Shown in pieces: positions 1 through 5,726 of a DNA stretch of 10,750 bases. A model generated the notes under the pieces. That model saw only the letters and a program-made list of their open reading frames with translations. It did not search any database and was not told the DNA's origin. Location of the stretch: positions 1 through 10,750 of the forward strand of contig JBCBSS010000201.1 of NCBI GenBank assembly GCA_039819065.1. The letters run 5' to 3'. Numbering within the stretch: position 1 is the first letter of the stretch; each line of letters opens with the position of its first letter. The position numbers were made by a program, and so were the translations under genes. This stretch comes from JBCBSS01 sp039819065. Lineage in GTDB: Bacteria; Bacteroidota; Bacteroidia; Cytophagales; Cyclobacteriaceae.

Positions 1-420
1 TACTTCTCTTTGAAAAAAGAACTTAGAGATACTGATAACGAAATAACCGTAAAGACACCTTTCCAAAAAGTATTAGTAGACTCTCTTGACTTTTATTCGA
101 ATAATGAAACAATGCCATTAATAGAGGTTATTGAAAAAGCAGGAGGAGTTAATGGTCCGTTTATTAAACTTAATTACTGGAATGCTCTATCGAACTCAAA
201 AATAGAATTAATAGAATACGATAAATTATCCATTTTAGCGGACATAGAAGAAGGAAATGAACTCTTAAAATACAAAAGGAATAAACTTTTAGATTTCATC
301 TATTCCAATTTGACTGAAACAGGTAAAAAGGAAAAAGTAGTACTGAAAATAATGATGGTGGAATTAATAAATACGCAAAGAGAAGTACAAAAAGACATTC
401 TGAAAATACTAAATGAATAA
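1..420 (+). CDS. Hypothetical protein, 3' part only (5' end outside window)
   Basis: The reading frame is open from the first base of the window to a TAA at 418-420. The gene probably begins upstream, and the TTG at 10-12 is unlikely to be the real start. About 139 residues are visible. They are rich in Lys, Glu, Ile and Asn, soluble-looking and mostly helical, with no membrane segment or Cys/His cluster in the visible part. The middle carries a Leu-Asn-Tyr-Trp-Asn-Ala-Leu stretch followed by a helix ending Leu-Leu-Asp-Phe-Ile-Tyr. I do not recognise the family. The layout is loosely like the C-terminal half of small Bacteroidota membrane-anchored proteins such as DUF6090, but that is a weak impression. 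Base composition is more AT-rich than the peptidase genes, which hints at accessory DNA. The CDS call is fairly safe because the frame and codon use are coherent; the function is unknown. Confidence 0.7.
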   Translation, partial: YFSLKKELRDTDNEITVKTPFQKVLVDSLDFYSNNETMPLIEVIEKAGGVNGPFIKLNYWNALSNSKIELIEYDKLSILADIEEGNELLKYKRNKLLDFIYSNLTETGKKEKVVLKIMMVELINTQREVQKDILKILNE

Positions 421-463
421 TGGCTATAAGTAATTGCTTCTGCTCACCTACTTTGAAAATTCC

Positions 464-488
464 TGCGGAATTCCCAACTGGGTCCGCA
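464..488. repeat. Stem-loop in the spacer after the first gene
   Basis: TGCGGA (464-469) pairs with TCCGCA (483-488), and CCCA (473-476) pairs with TGGG (479-482), leaving a three-base bulge. No T-run follows on either side, so it is not a standard intrinsic terminator. It sits 44 bases after the stop of the first gene in a 154-bp spacer that contains nothing else I can name. Confidence 0.45.
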
Positions 489-574
489 ATTGCAAAGTTA
501 ATCGCAACCTTAGGCAACTACTCATAATCGAGACTGTTGTACACCATATCCTTTGACTCAACTTTTTCAATTCA

Positions 575-991
575 ATGAACTTATACTTCGATATCGATGG
601 TGTACTCTTGACGAGAAACAAACAAGTTCCTGATGGGGCAAGTGAACTTTTGAGTTTTGCTAATCAAAGTTTTAGCTGTTTTTGGCTCACAACACATTGC
701 AGAACTGGGGCAAATAGAGCCGTAGAATATTTGAGTGGCTACTACCAAGAACCAGATCTATCAAACATTTCTAAAATTTTGCCAACCAACTGGAATGATA
801 GTAAAACTGAAGGGTTAGATTGGGATTCAGAATTCTTATGGCTGGATGATTTCGCTTTTGAATTTGAACGAATGGAATTGAAGAAAAAAGACCGCCTTGA
901 TTCCCTGGTTTTAGTGAACTTGGATCGTGAGGGTGAGCTTTCTAGAATTCTCCAACATCTACAAATGACGTGCGACAAATACTCTGAATGA
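575..991 (+). CDS. Small HAD-superfamily protein (HAD-like hydrolase domain)
   Basis: A 138-residue protein with the four motifs of the haloacid dehalogenase fold. Motif I is FDIDGV near the N-terminus, with nucleophile Asp6 and general acid Asp8. A Thr (39 or 40) ends a hydrophobic strand (FWLTT) as motif II. Lys77 is a candidate motif III. Asp91-Asp92 after FLWL forms motif IV for Mg binding. The protein lacks a real cap domain, as in compact phosphatases and the HAD domains linked to nucleic-acid repair proteins; the substrate cannot be told from the sequence. There is no signal peptide, so it is cytoplasmic. The ATG at 575 fits the motif spacing exactly, since DxD lies at residues 6-8. 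The gene stands alone, 154 bp after the previous one, and converges on the minus-strand M1 peptidase. HAD fold: high confidence. Specific activity: unknown. Confidence 0.85.
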   Translation: MNLYFDIDGVLLTRNKQVPDGASELLSFANQSFSCFWLTTHCRTGANRAVEYLSGYYQEPDLSNISKILPTNWNDSKTEGLDWDSEFLWLDDFAFEFERMELKKKDRLDSLVLVNLDREGELSRILQHLQMTCDKYSE

Positions 992-1067
992 ACGGGGTTT
1001 TGTCAGTCATCATAGCCAGCTGTCACCCACAACAATGAAACGCTGAACTTAGCGAGTTAATGCATCC

Positions 1068-1104
1068 TGTCTGACGTAAAATGTAATGACATTATTATCA
1101 GACA
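1068..1104. repeat. Nested inverted repeat downstream of the HAD gene
   Basis: TGTCTGA (1068-1074) and TCAGACA (1098-1104) form a perfect 7-bp inverted repeat. It encloses a second perfect palindrome, TAATGACATTA (1084-1094). It lies about 75 bp after the stop of the HAD gene and could fold in the 3' untranslated RNA. It has no T-run, so a terminator role is uncertain. Confidence 0.4.
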
Positions 1105-1147
1105 AACATTAAAACATCACTTTTGATTATTTAATAGAAAGGCCAAC

Positions 1148-1182
1148 AAAAAAGGATAACTAAACCAATAGCTATCCTTTTC
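1148..1182 (-). terminator. Intrinsic terminator of the M1 peptidase gene, possibly bidirectional
   Basis: On the minus strand AAAAGGATA pairs with TATCCTTTT around a short loop (arms 1151-1158 and 1173-1180, plus CT/AG inner pairs). A run of six T follows (complement of 1148-1153). It begins about 25 bases after the minus-strand stop codon. Read on the plus strand the same stem is followed by TTTTC, so it may also stop transcription from the convergent HAD gene. Confidence 0.75.
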
Positions 1183-1206
1183 AATATTATTAGTAATACT
1201 AAATAC

Positions 1207-3075
1207 TTAATTTCCTTTAGGGTTCTTCTTTCCGAAAAACTTATGAGAAGAAGGCGAAGGAAAGAGGTTGTTGGAACGATCAACATCAGCCATTCTAAGT
1301 GAAGGGTCAAGCTCAACGGATTTGACTTTTCCTTCTATTCTCAATTCATAATAAGGATAAGGCCATGGCCAATCTTCCATCACAACTCTGTTTGGCATTC
1401 CTTCTTCTCTTGGCTTATGTCCTCGCATAATTTCTAATGGAATGTAAAATAGCTTTTGTTCGCCTCCTTCAAAAGTCACTACTACATCTAAAGGCATGGG
1501 ATGCAATCCAATCTTCTCAATCGTTATAACTGATGAATCCGCTGTTAATTCCATTGATTTGATCGCATAATCGATTGTATTGGTTGTACCAATCCATTGT
1601 TCATTGTACCAGTCTAACTCCAGTCCAGATCGTTTTTCCATCACACGTTTGAAGTCAGTAGGGTCCGGATGTTTAAATGCCCATTGATTCCATAAGTCAA
1701 GCATTCCCTGATCAAAGGATTTTTGCCCGATGATATAACTTAATTGATGTAGATAAATAGCGCCTCTTAGATACGTTGAAACACCATATGTCCTGTTTTT
1801 ATCATAATGATCTCCATGTGTCGTCATTGGTTCCTGAAGATCAGCCTCAACCAACATTTGATATGCACTATAAGCTCTGGATAGCGGATTTAATCGGTTT
1901 TCATTGAATAAAACATCCATTATCATATATTGGCAATAGGTAGTAAACCCTTCATCCATCCATGGGTATTTTGACTCATTAAAAGCTAAAACACCTTGAT
2001 ACCATGAGTGAATAGACTCGTGTACCGTAACACTCACCAATCCTCTAAAGCTGCCGCCCCCATTAATTAAAGTGGCCATCGGATATTCCATACCGCCATC
2101 TCCACCCTGAATAATAGAGTAATCTTTGTACGGATATTTCCCGTACTTCTGATTCATTATTTGGAAAGTTTTTACGGCATAACGCTTCAAACTATCCCAA
2201 TTCGCGGCCAAATTATTTTCTCTTTGATAAATAAAGTGAAGGTCAGGGATACCCTCTGCTTTAACAATTTCATGGACATAATCAGGATCAGCCGCCCATG
2301 CAAAATCATGCACATCATCAACTTTGAAATGCCAGCTCAACTTTTTTCCTTTCTTTCTTTTTACTGGCTTTGATTTATCTTCATATCCATGCCCTATTTC
2401 CTGCGCATTTTGAAGATATCCTGTACCACCGATCAAGTATTCAGCATCTAGATGAATGGTTACATCAAAGCTTCCCCAAACACCGTGAAATTCTCTTCCT
2501 ACGTATGGGTCAGCGTGCCATCCATGCTTATCATATTCAGCCAATTTAGGATACCACTGGGTCATCGAATAAGAGACCCCTTCTTTGTTATCTCTTCCCG
2601 TTCTACGTATCTGAACGGGTACTTGAGAGTCGAACTTCATGCTCAACTTGGTCGTTTTACCGGGTAATAAAGGCTTAGCCAATTCCACTTCTAGTATAGT
2701 ACCCGTAACTTCATATTTAAGGCTCGTTCCATCTTGCTTTAATTCCTTCACCCGATGGTAACCAATTTCATCCTCCTTTAAATGATAAATTCTATCTCTG
2801 ACACGACCGTCCGGGTCAGCAATTGTACGAGAACGGATGTCCATCATACTCCCTGGCTGAAAAGCATTGTAGTATAAATGATAAAATACCTTCCTCAAGG
2901 TATCTTGTGAATTATTGGCATAAATGATTTCTTGCTCTCCTTTGAATTGGTGCTTTTCCGTATCAAAATCAATATCCATGGTATAATCAGCTTTTTGCTG
3001 CCAATATCCATTCTGAGCATATGCATCAAAAACACCTAGAACACAAGCCAGTAGCAAAAGACAAATTTTTTGCAT
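1207..3075 (-). CDS. Exported M1-family zinc metallopeptidase (aminopeptidase N-like)
   Basis: From the ATG at 3075 the protein has 622 residues. Residues 1-20 form a signal peptide ending AYA, so it is secreted or periplasmic. A beta-rich N-terminal domain precedes the catalytic domain. There the exopeptidase motif GGMEYP (about 327-332) stands in for the classical GAMEN. The zinc site is HESIH (His352, Glu353, His356) plus Glu375 in the WMDEGF segment, the HExxH-18-E spacing of gluzincins. A Tyr near 435 in a YLRG segment is the likely transition-state residue. The C-terminal part has a beta domain. Expected activity is removal of N-terminal residues from peptides. An in-frame ATG at 3162 adds 29 residues before the signal peptide. 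I prefer 3075 because a signal peptide normally begins the protein. The gene is divergent from gamma-glutamyltransferase and ends at its own terminator. Family: very confident; substrate preference: unknown. Confidence 0.95.
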   Translation of the reverse strand: MQKICLLLLACVLGVFDAYAQNGYWQQKADYTMDIDFDTEKHQFKGEQEIIYANNSQDTLRKVFYHLYYNAFQPGSMMDIRSRTIADPDGRVRDRIYHLKEDEIGYHRVKELKQDGTSLKYEVTGTILEVELAKPLLPGKTTKLSMKFDSQVPVQIRRTGRDNKEGVSYSMTQWYPKLAEYDKHGWHADPYVGREFHGVWGSFDVTIHLDAEYLIGGTGYLQNAQEIGHGYEDKSKPVKRKKGKKLSWHFKVDDVHDFAWAADPDYVHEIVKAEGIPDLHFIYQRENNLAANWDSLKRYAVKTFQIMNQKYGKYPYKDYSIIQGGDGGMEYPMATLINGGGSFRGLVSVTVHESIHSWYQGVLAFNESKYPWMDEGFTTYCQYMIMDVLFNENRLNPLSRAYSAYQMLVEADLQEPMTTHGDHYDKNRTYGVSTYLRGAIYLHQLSYIIGQKSFDQGMLDLWNQWAFKHPDPTDFKRVMEKRSGLELDWYNEQWIGTTNTIDYAIKSMELTADSSVITIEKIGLHPMPLDVVVTFEGGEQKLFYIPLEIMRGHKPREEGMPNRVVMEDWPWPYPYYELRIEGKVKSVELDPSLRMADVDRSNNLFPSPSSHKFFGKKNPKGN

Positions 3076-3164
3076 TGTGTGTTTCTTAATAGGAACCGGT
3101 ATTTTATAATATTCCATTAGTAATCTGATTTTTTCAGCTAATAAAACATTTGTTTTCTTCATTT

Positions 3165-3180
3165 ACTAATAACTATTAGT
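3165..3180. promoter_or_regulatory. Perfect palindrome, possible operator near the M1 peptidase 5' end
   Basis: ACTAATA-AC-TATTAGT is a perfect 7-bp inverted repeat with a 2-bp spacer. It lies directly outside the upstream ATG at 3162 and 90 bp before the preferred start at 3075. The symmetry suits a dimeric regulator, but AT-rich palindromes also arise by chance. A related palindrome, TTAGTAATACTAA, lies just past the stop of the same gene (1190-1202). Confidence 0.3.
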
Positions 3181-3205
3181 TCATAGGTATAGCACTACAT
3201 AAAAT

Positions 3206-3234
3206 CACCGCATATGAACAGCATAAAAGCGGTG
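3206..3234. repeat. CACCGC/GCGGTG inverted repeat
   Basis: CACCGC (3206-3211) and GCGGTG (3229-3234) are perfect 6-bp arms separated by 17 bases, in a locally AT-rich stretch. It could fold in a long leader of the minus-strand M1 transcript. There is no T-run on either side. Confidence 0.35.
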
Positions 3235-3350
3235 TCTATTTCAAGGCTAAACAATTTCAACTTACGGATGTCAGACAGCTACTAGTTACTCATCTTTAAT
3301 TATCCTTCATCCCTGAATCACTCCTTTTAGCCAATTTTTAATCACTCACT

Positions 3351-3383
3351 ATATCTCAACATAGAGATCTCTTAACGAGATAT
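3351..3383. promoter_or_regulatory. Nested palindrome upstream of GGT
   Basis: ATATCTC (3351-3357) and GAGATAT (3377-3383) form outer arms around a second perfect palindrome, AGAGATCTCT (3363-3372). The repeated AGATCTC/GAGAT words suggest two overlapping binding sites or an alternative RNA fold. It is five bases upstream of the GGAGGAG sequence. The function is inferred from symmetry only. Confidence 0.35.
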
Positions 3384-3387
3384 TATT

Positions 3388-3493
3388 GGAGGAGAATGGA
3401 ATGCAATTTTATGTGTTTGCTACAAACCAACTTATATTCAGAGCACTACCTGCCGTACTGCCCTTTCAAATATGGCATGTGTTTTTTTCTTAG
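3388..3493 (+). other. Candidate small ORF with a strong Shine-Dalgarno-like sequence
   Basis: GGAGGAG (3388-3394) lies six bases before an ATG at 3401 that opens a 30-codon frame ending at TAG 3491-3493. The product would be hydrophobic and aromatic-rich (starting MQFYVF, ending HVFFS). A second ATG at 3396 opens an overlapping 36-codon frame, but it is too close to the GGAGGAG for good initiation. Strong Shine-Dalgarno sequences are unusual in Bacteroidota, so this could be a leader peptide or plain chance. The coding claim is weak. Confidence 0.2.
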
Positions 3494-3498
3494 CTTTG
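3491..3498 (+). promoter_or_regulatory. ggt: Putative Bacteroidota -7 box of the GGT gene
   Basis: TAGCTTTG matches the Bacteroidota -7 consensus TAnnTTTG at every fixed position. It lies 20 bases before the ATG at 3519, leaving room for a short leader. A clear TTG -33 element is not seen at the expected distance, so the promoter rests on the -7 box alone. Confidence 0.45.
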
Positions 3499-3518
3499 GC
3501 ATTTAAAATATCTTCTTC

Positions 3519-5216
3519 ATGAAAAAGCTACTTGCCTTAGTTATTCCATTAGTCATTACTGCCGCAGCACAAGCTCAGGATCGCATCACTGGACAAACTT
3601 TTACCACCCGTTCAGAGGTTCTTGCTAAAAACGGTATGGCCGCCACCAGTCAACCATTGGCCACCCAAGTAGCTTTGGATATCTTGCAAAAAGGTGGTAC
3701 GGCGATGGATGCGGCTATTGCAGCTAACGCTGTATTAGGCTTGGTAGAACCGGCCAGTTGTGGAATAGGCGGCGATATTTTCGCGATCGTTTGGGATGCC
3801 AAAACTGAAAAGCTCTACGGTTTTAATGGCAGTGGAAGGTCGCCCAAGTCTTTGAATATCGATTATTTCGCAAGCAGAGGAATGAAGGAGATTCCCCTCT
3901 TCGGCCCACTTGCCGTATCTACCCCCGGCACTGTGGACGGATGGTTTGTCATGCACGAGAAATTCGGAAAACTACCCATGACGGAAATTCTGTCATCGGC
4001 GATTCAATACGGTAGAGAAGGCTTCCCGGTATCCGAAGTAATCGCCTTTGAAATGGCGACAAATTATCAGAATAAAGTCGACCTGCCGGGCTTTGCGAAA
4101 ACCTACCTTCCTAATGGCCGCCCACCAAAAAAGGGAGAAATATTCGTCAACGCAGATCTGGCCAATACCTATGAGAAAATAGCTAAAGAAGGCAGAGATG
4201 CATTCTATAAAGGTGATATCGCTCGTACTATCGATGCTTACATGAAGAAACATGGCGGTTTCCTCACTTATGAAGATTTGGCTTCTCATACCGGTGAATG
4301 GGTAGAGCCTTTAAGTACCAATTACAGAGGCTACGATGTTTGGGAACTGCCCCCTAATGGGCAAGGCACCGCCGCATTGCAAATGCTCAATATATTGGAA
4401 GGTTATGATATTAAGAATATGGGCTTCGGAAGCGCAGAATACTTACATGTGTTGACCGAGGCCAAGAAACTGGCTTATGAAGACAGAGCTAAATTCTACG
4501 CCGATCCAGCGTTTAACAAGATTCCTATTAAAGAATTACTCTCTAAAACCTATGCTGCAGAACGAAGCAAACTGATCGATCCCAACAAAGCGGCTAGCAC
4601 CTACCCTGCTGGAGATCTTGAGATTGAAACCGGTAACACCACTTACTTAACCGTGGCAGATAAGGACGGTAATATGGTCTCTCTTATCCAAAGTATCTAC
4701 TTTGAATTTGCCTCCGGTATGGTACCAAATGGATTAGGGTTTGTGCTGCAAAACCGAGGACAGATGTTCAACGTACAGGACCCGACACATGCTAATGCAC
4801 TGGCGCCAGGCAAAAGGCCATTTCACACGATCATCCCAGCTTTTATTACCAAGGATGGAAAACCATGGGTGAGTTTTGGTTTAATGGGCGGAGCAGTGCA
4901 GCCACAAGGTCACGCGCAGATTGTGATAAATCTTATCGACTTTGGCATGAACTTGCAAGAGGCTGGTGATGCACCAAGGATGCGACATGTGGGAAGCTCC
5001 CAACCCACAGGTTCTCAAATGACCAACGGTGGAACACTCAACCTGGAAAGTGGATTTAGTTATCAAGCGGTTCGGGAATTGCGCAAGAAGGGGCACCGTA
5101 TTGGTACCGGTGTGGGTATCTATGGCGGTTATCAAGCCATTGCTGTAGATCAGGCCACAAAAGTATATACTGGAGCTTCGGAATCGCGAAAAGACGGACA
5201 AGCAGCTGGCTATTAA
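3519..5216 (+). CDS. ggt: Gamma-glutamyltransferase / glutathione hydrolase, YwrD-like type
   Basis: A 565-residue Ntn-hydrolase proenzyme with a signal peptide (about residues 1-20, ending AQAQ), so it acts in the periplasm or outside the cell. It cleaves or transfers gamma-glutamyl groups from glutathione and similar compounds. The N-terminal part has the GGT signature region GGTAMDAAIAAN and EPASCGIGGD (about 59-86). Self-cleavage is predicted before Thr374 in GNTTYLTVADKDGN, which becomes the nucleophile of the small subunit. The small subunit carries SGMVPNGLGFVLQNRG (399-414) and PGKRPFHTIIPAF (430-442), which resemble the YwrD branch rather than E. coli Ggt. The segment near 455 reads MGGAVQPQGH, so the Ser-Ser oxyanion pair of E. 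coli Ggt is not visible. The ATG at 3519 gives a proper signal peptide. Length is normal for the family. The gene is monocistronic by spacing. Family: very confident; hydrolase or transferase preference: uncertain. Confidence 0.95.
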   Translation: MKKLLALVIPLVITAAAQAQDRITGQTFTTRSEVLAKNGMAATSQPLATQVALDILQKGGTAMDAAIAANAVLGLVEPASCGIGGDIFAIVWDAKTEKLYGFNGSGRSPKSLNIDYFASRGMKEIPLFGPLAVSTPGTVDGWFVMHEKFGKLPMTEILSSAIQYGREGFPVSEVIAFEMATNYQNKVDLPGFAKTYLPNGRPPKKGEIFVNADLANTYEKIAKEGRDAFYKGDIARTIDAYMKKHGGFLTYEDLASHTGEWVEPLSTNYRGYDVWELPPNGQGTAALQMLNILEGYDIKNMGFGSAEYLHVLTEAKKLAYEDRAKFYADPAFNKIPIKELLSKTYAAERSKLIDPNKAASTYPAGDLEIETGNTTYLTVADKDGNMVSLIQSIYFEFASGMVPNGLGFVLQNRGQMFNVQDPTHANALAPGKRPFHTIIPAFITKDGKPWVSFGLMGGAVQPQGHAQIVINLIDFGMNLQEAGDAPRMRHVGSSQPTGSQMTNGGTLNLESGFSYQAVRELRKKGHRIGTGVGIYGGYQAIAVDQATKVYTGASESRKDGQAAGY

Positions 5217-5236
5217 CCCATAAACTATCGTTTGGT

Positions 5237-5260
5237 ACTGTACAAGTTACAGTTTCTTTT
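5237..5260 (+). terminator. Weak intrinsic terminator after GGT
   Basis: ACTGTA (5237-5242) pairs with TACAGT (5248-5253) around CAAGT, followed at once by TTCTTTT. It starts 20 bases after the GGT stop codon. The stem is only six pairs and AT-rich, so termination may be incomplete. Confidence 0.45.
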
Positions 5261-5505
5261 AAAAGGAGAAAAGGCGACAATCATTCTATGATATAAGCCG
5301 TCACATCTTCGATAATAAAGGTGAAAATTGCGTGATTTCAATAGCTATACATAATGTTCACTGATAGCGCAAGTGGATATTCAGTTATTATGAAGAAAGT
5401 GTATGATAACTAAATGATAAGTAGCTCACCCATTTCAGTGCATCCTCTGATACTTTAATATGTCCTATTTTCCTTTGCTTATGTTGACATGTATTCTAGA
5501 ATGCA

Positions 5506-5537
5506 CCGTTTTCTGAAAGTCTGTTTCAGTGGTACGG
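5506..5537. repeat. Compound hairpin in the GGT-Dcp spacer
   Basis: CTGAAA (5513-5518) and TTTCAG (5524-5529) form a perfect stem with a five-base loop. CCGT (5506-5509) and ACGG (5534-5537) extend it across a small internal loop. A TGGCA/TGCCA hairpin (5560-5571) and an 8-bp inverted repeat TTTCGTTG/CAACGAAA (5538-5545 and 5623-5630) follow directly. Confidence 0.4.
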
Positions 5538-5695
5538 TTTCGTTGCTTTAATCGCTACTTGGCAAATGCCAGATATTAGCCATTGAGCCTGACGTTACCA
5601 GCCATAAATGAATCTCTTCGGACAACGAAATCTGCTAATTATGGAAGTTTCAAGCCTGTTATGTAAGGCTGCTAGTTTCAAATACGTAGACCAAG

Positions 5696-5703
5696 TACCT
5701 TTA
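5696..5703 (+). promoter_or_regulatory. dcp: Possible -7 box of the Dcp gene
   Basis: TACCTTTA matches TAnnTTTG at all but the last base and lies 23 bases before the ATG at 5727. No clear -33 element is visible. Promoter use is inferred from position and partial match only. Confidence 0.25.
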
Positions 5704-5726
5704 TTTTATCACGAACAAAAGCAATA

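Larger units (their letters stand above)
3076..3518. other. Divergent intergenic region between M1 peptidase and GGT
   Basis: This 443-bp region (356 bp if the M1 gene starts at 3162) must hold the start signals for both flanking genes. Features seen are a 7-bp-armed palindrome at 3165-3180, a CACCGC/GCGGTG inverted repeat at 3206-3234, a nested palindrome at 3351-3383, a GGAGGAG sequence with a 30-codon ORF at 3388-3493, and a -7-like box at 3491-3498. No gene of normal size is present. Confidence 0.6.
5217..5726. other. 510-bp non-coding spacer between GGT and Dcp
   Basis: I find no convincing gene on either strand. The segment holds a weak terminator after GGT (5237-5260), several perfect inverted repeats clustered at 5506-5670, and a possible -7 box before Dcp (5696-5703). 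The cluster of pairable segments could reflect a structured RNA or a diverged mobile repeat, but no known family is recognised. Confidence 0.5.

Noticed and set aside
296..517. 73-codon minus-strand frame over the end of the first gene and its spacer
   Set aside because: It overlaps the coherent plus-strand gene antisense and has no recognisable domain. It is better read as part of a structured or repeated spacer.
537..555. Promoter TTG...TATCCTTTG before the HAD gene
   Set aside because: The -7 element has three instead of two bases between TA and TTTG, and the TTG is far too close to it.
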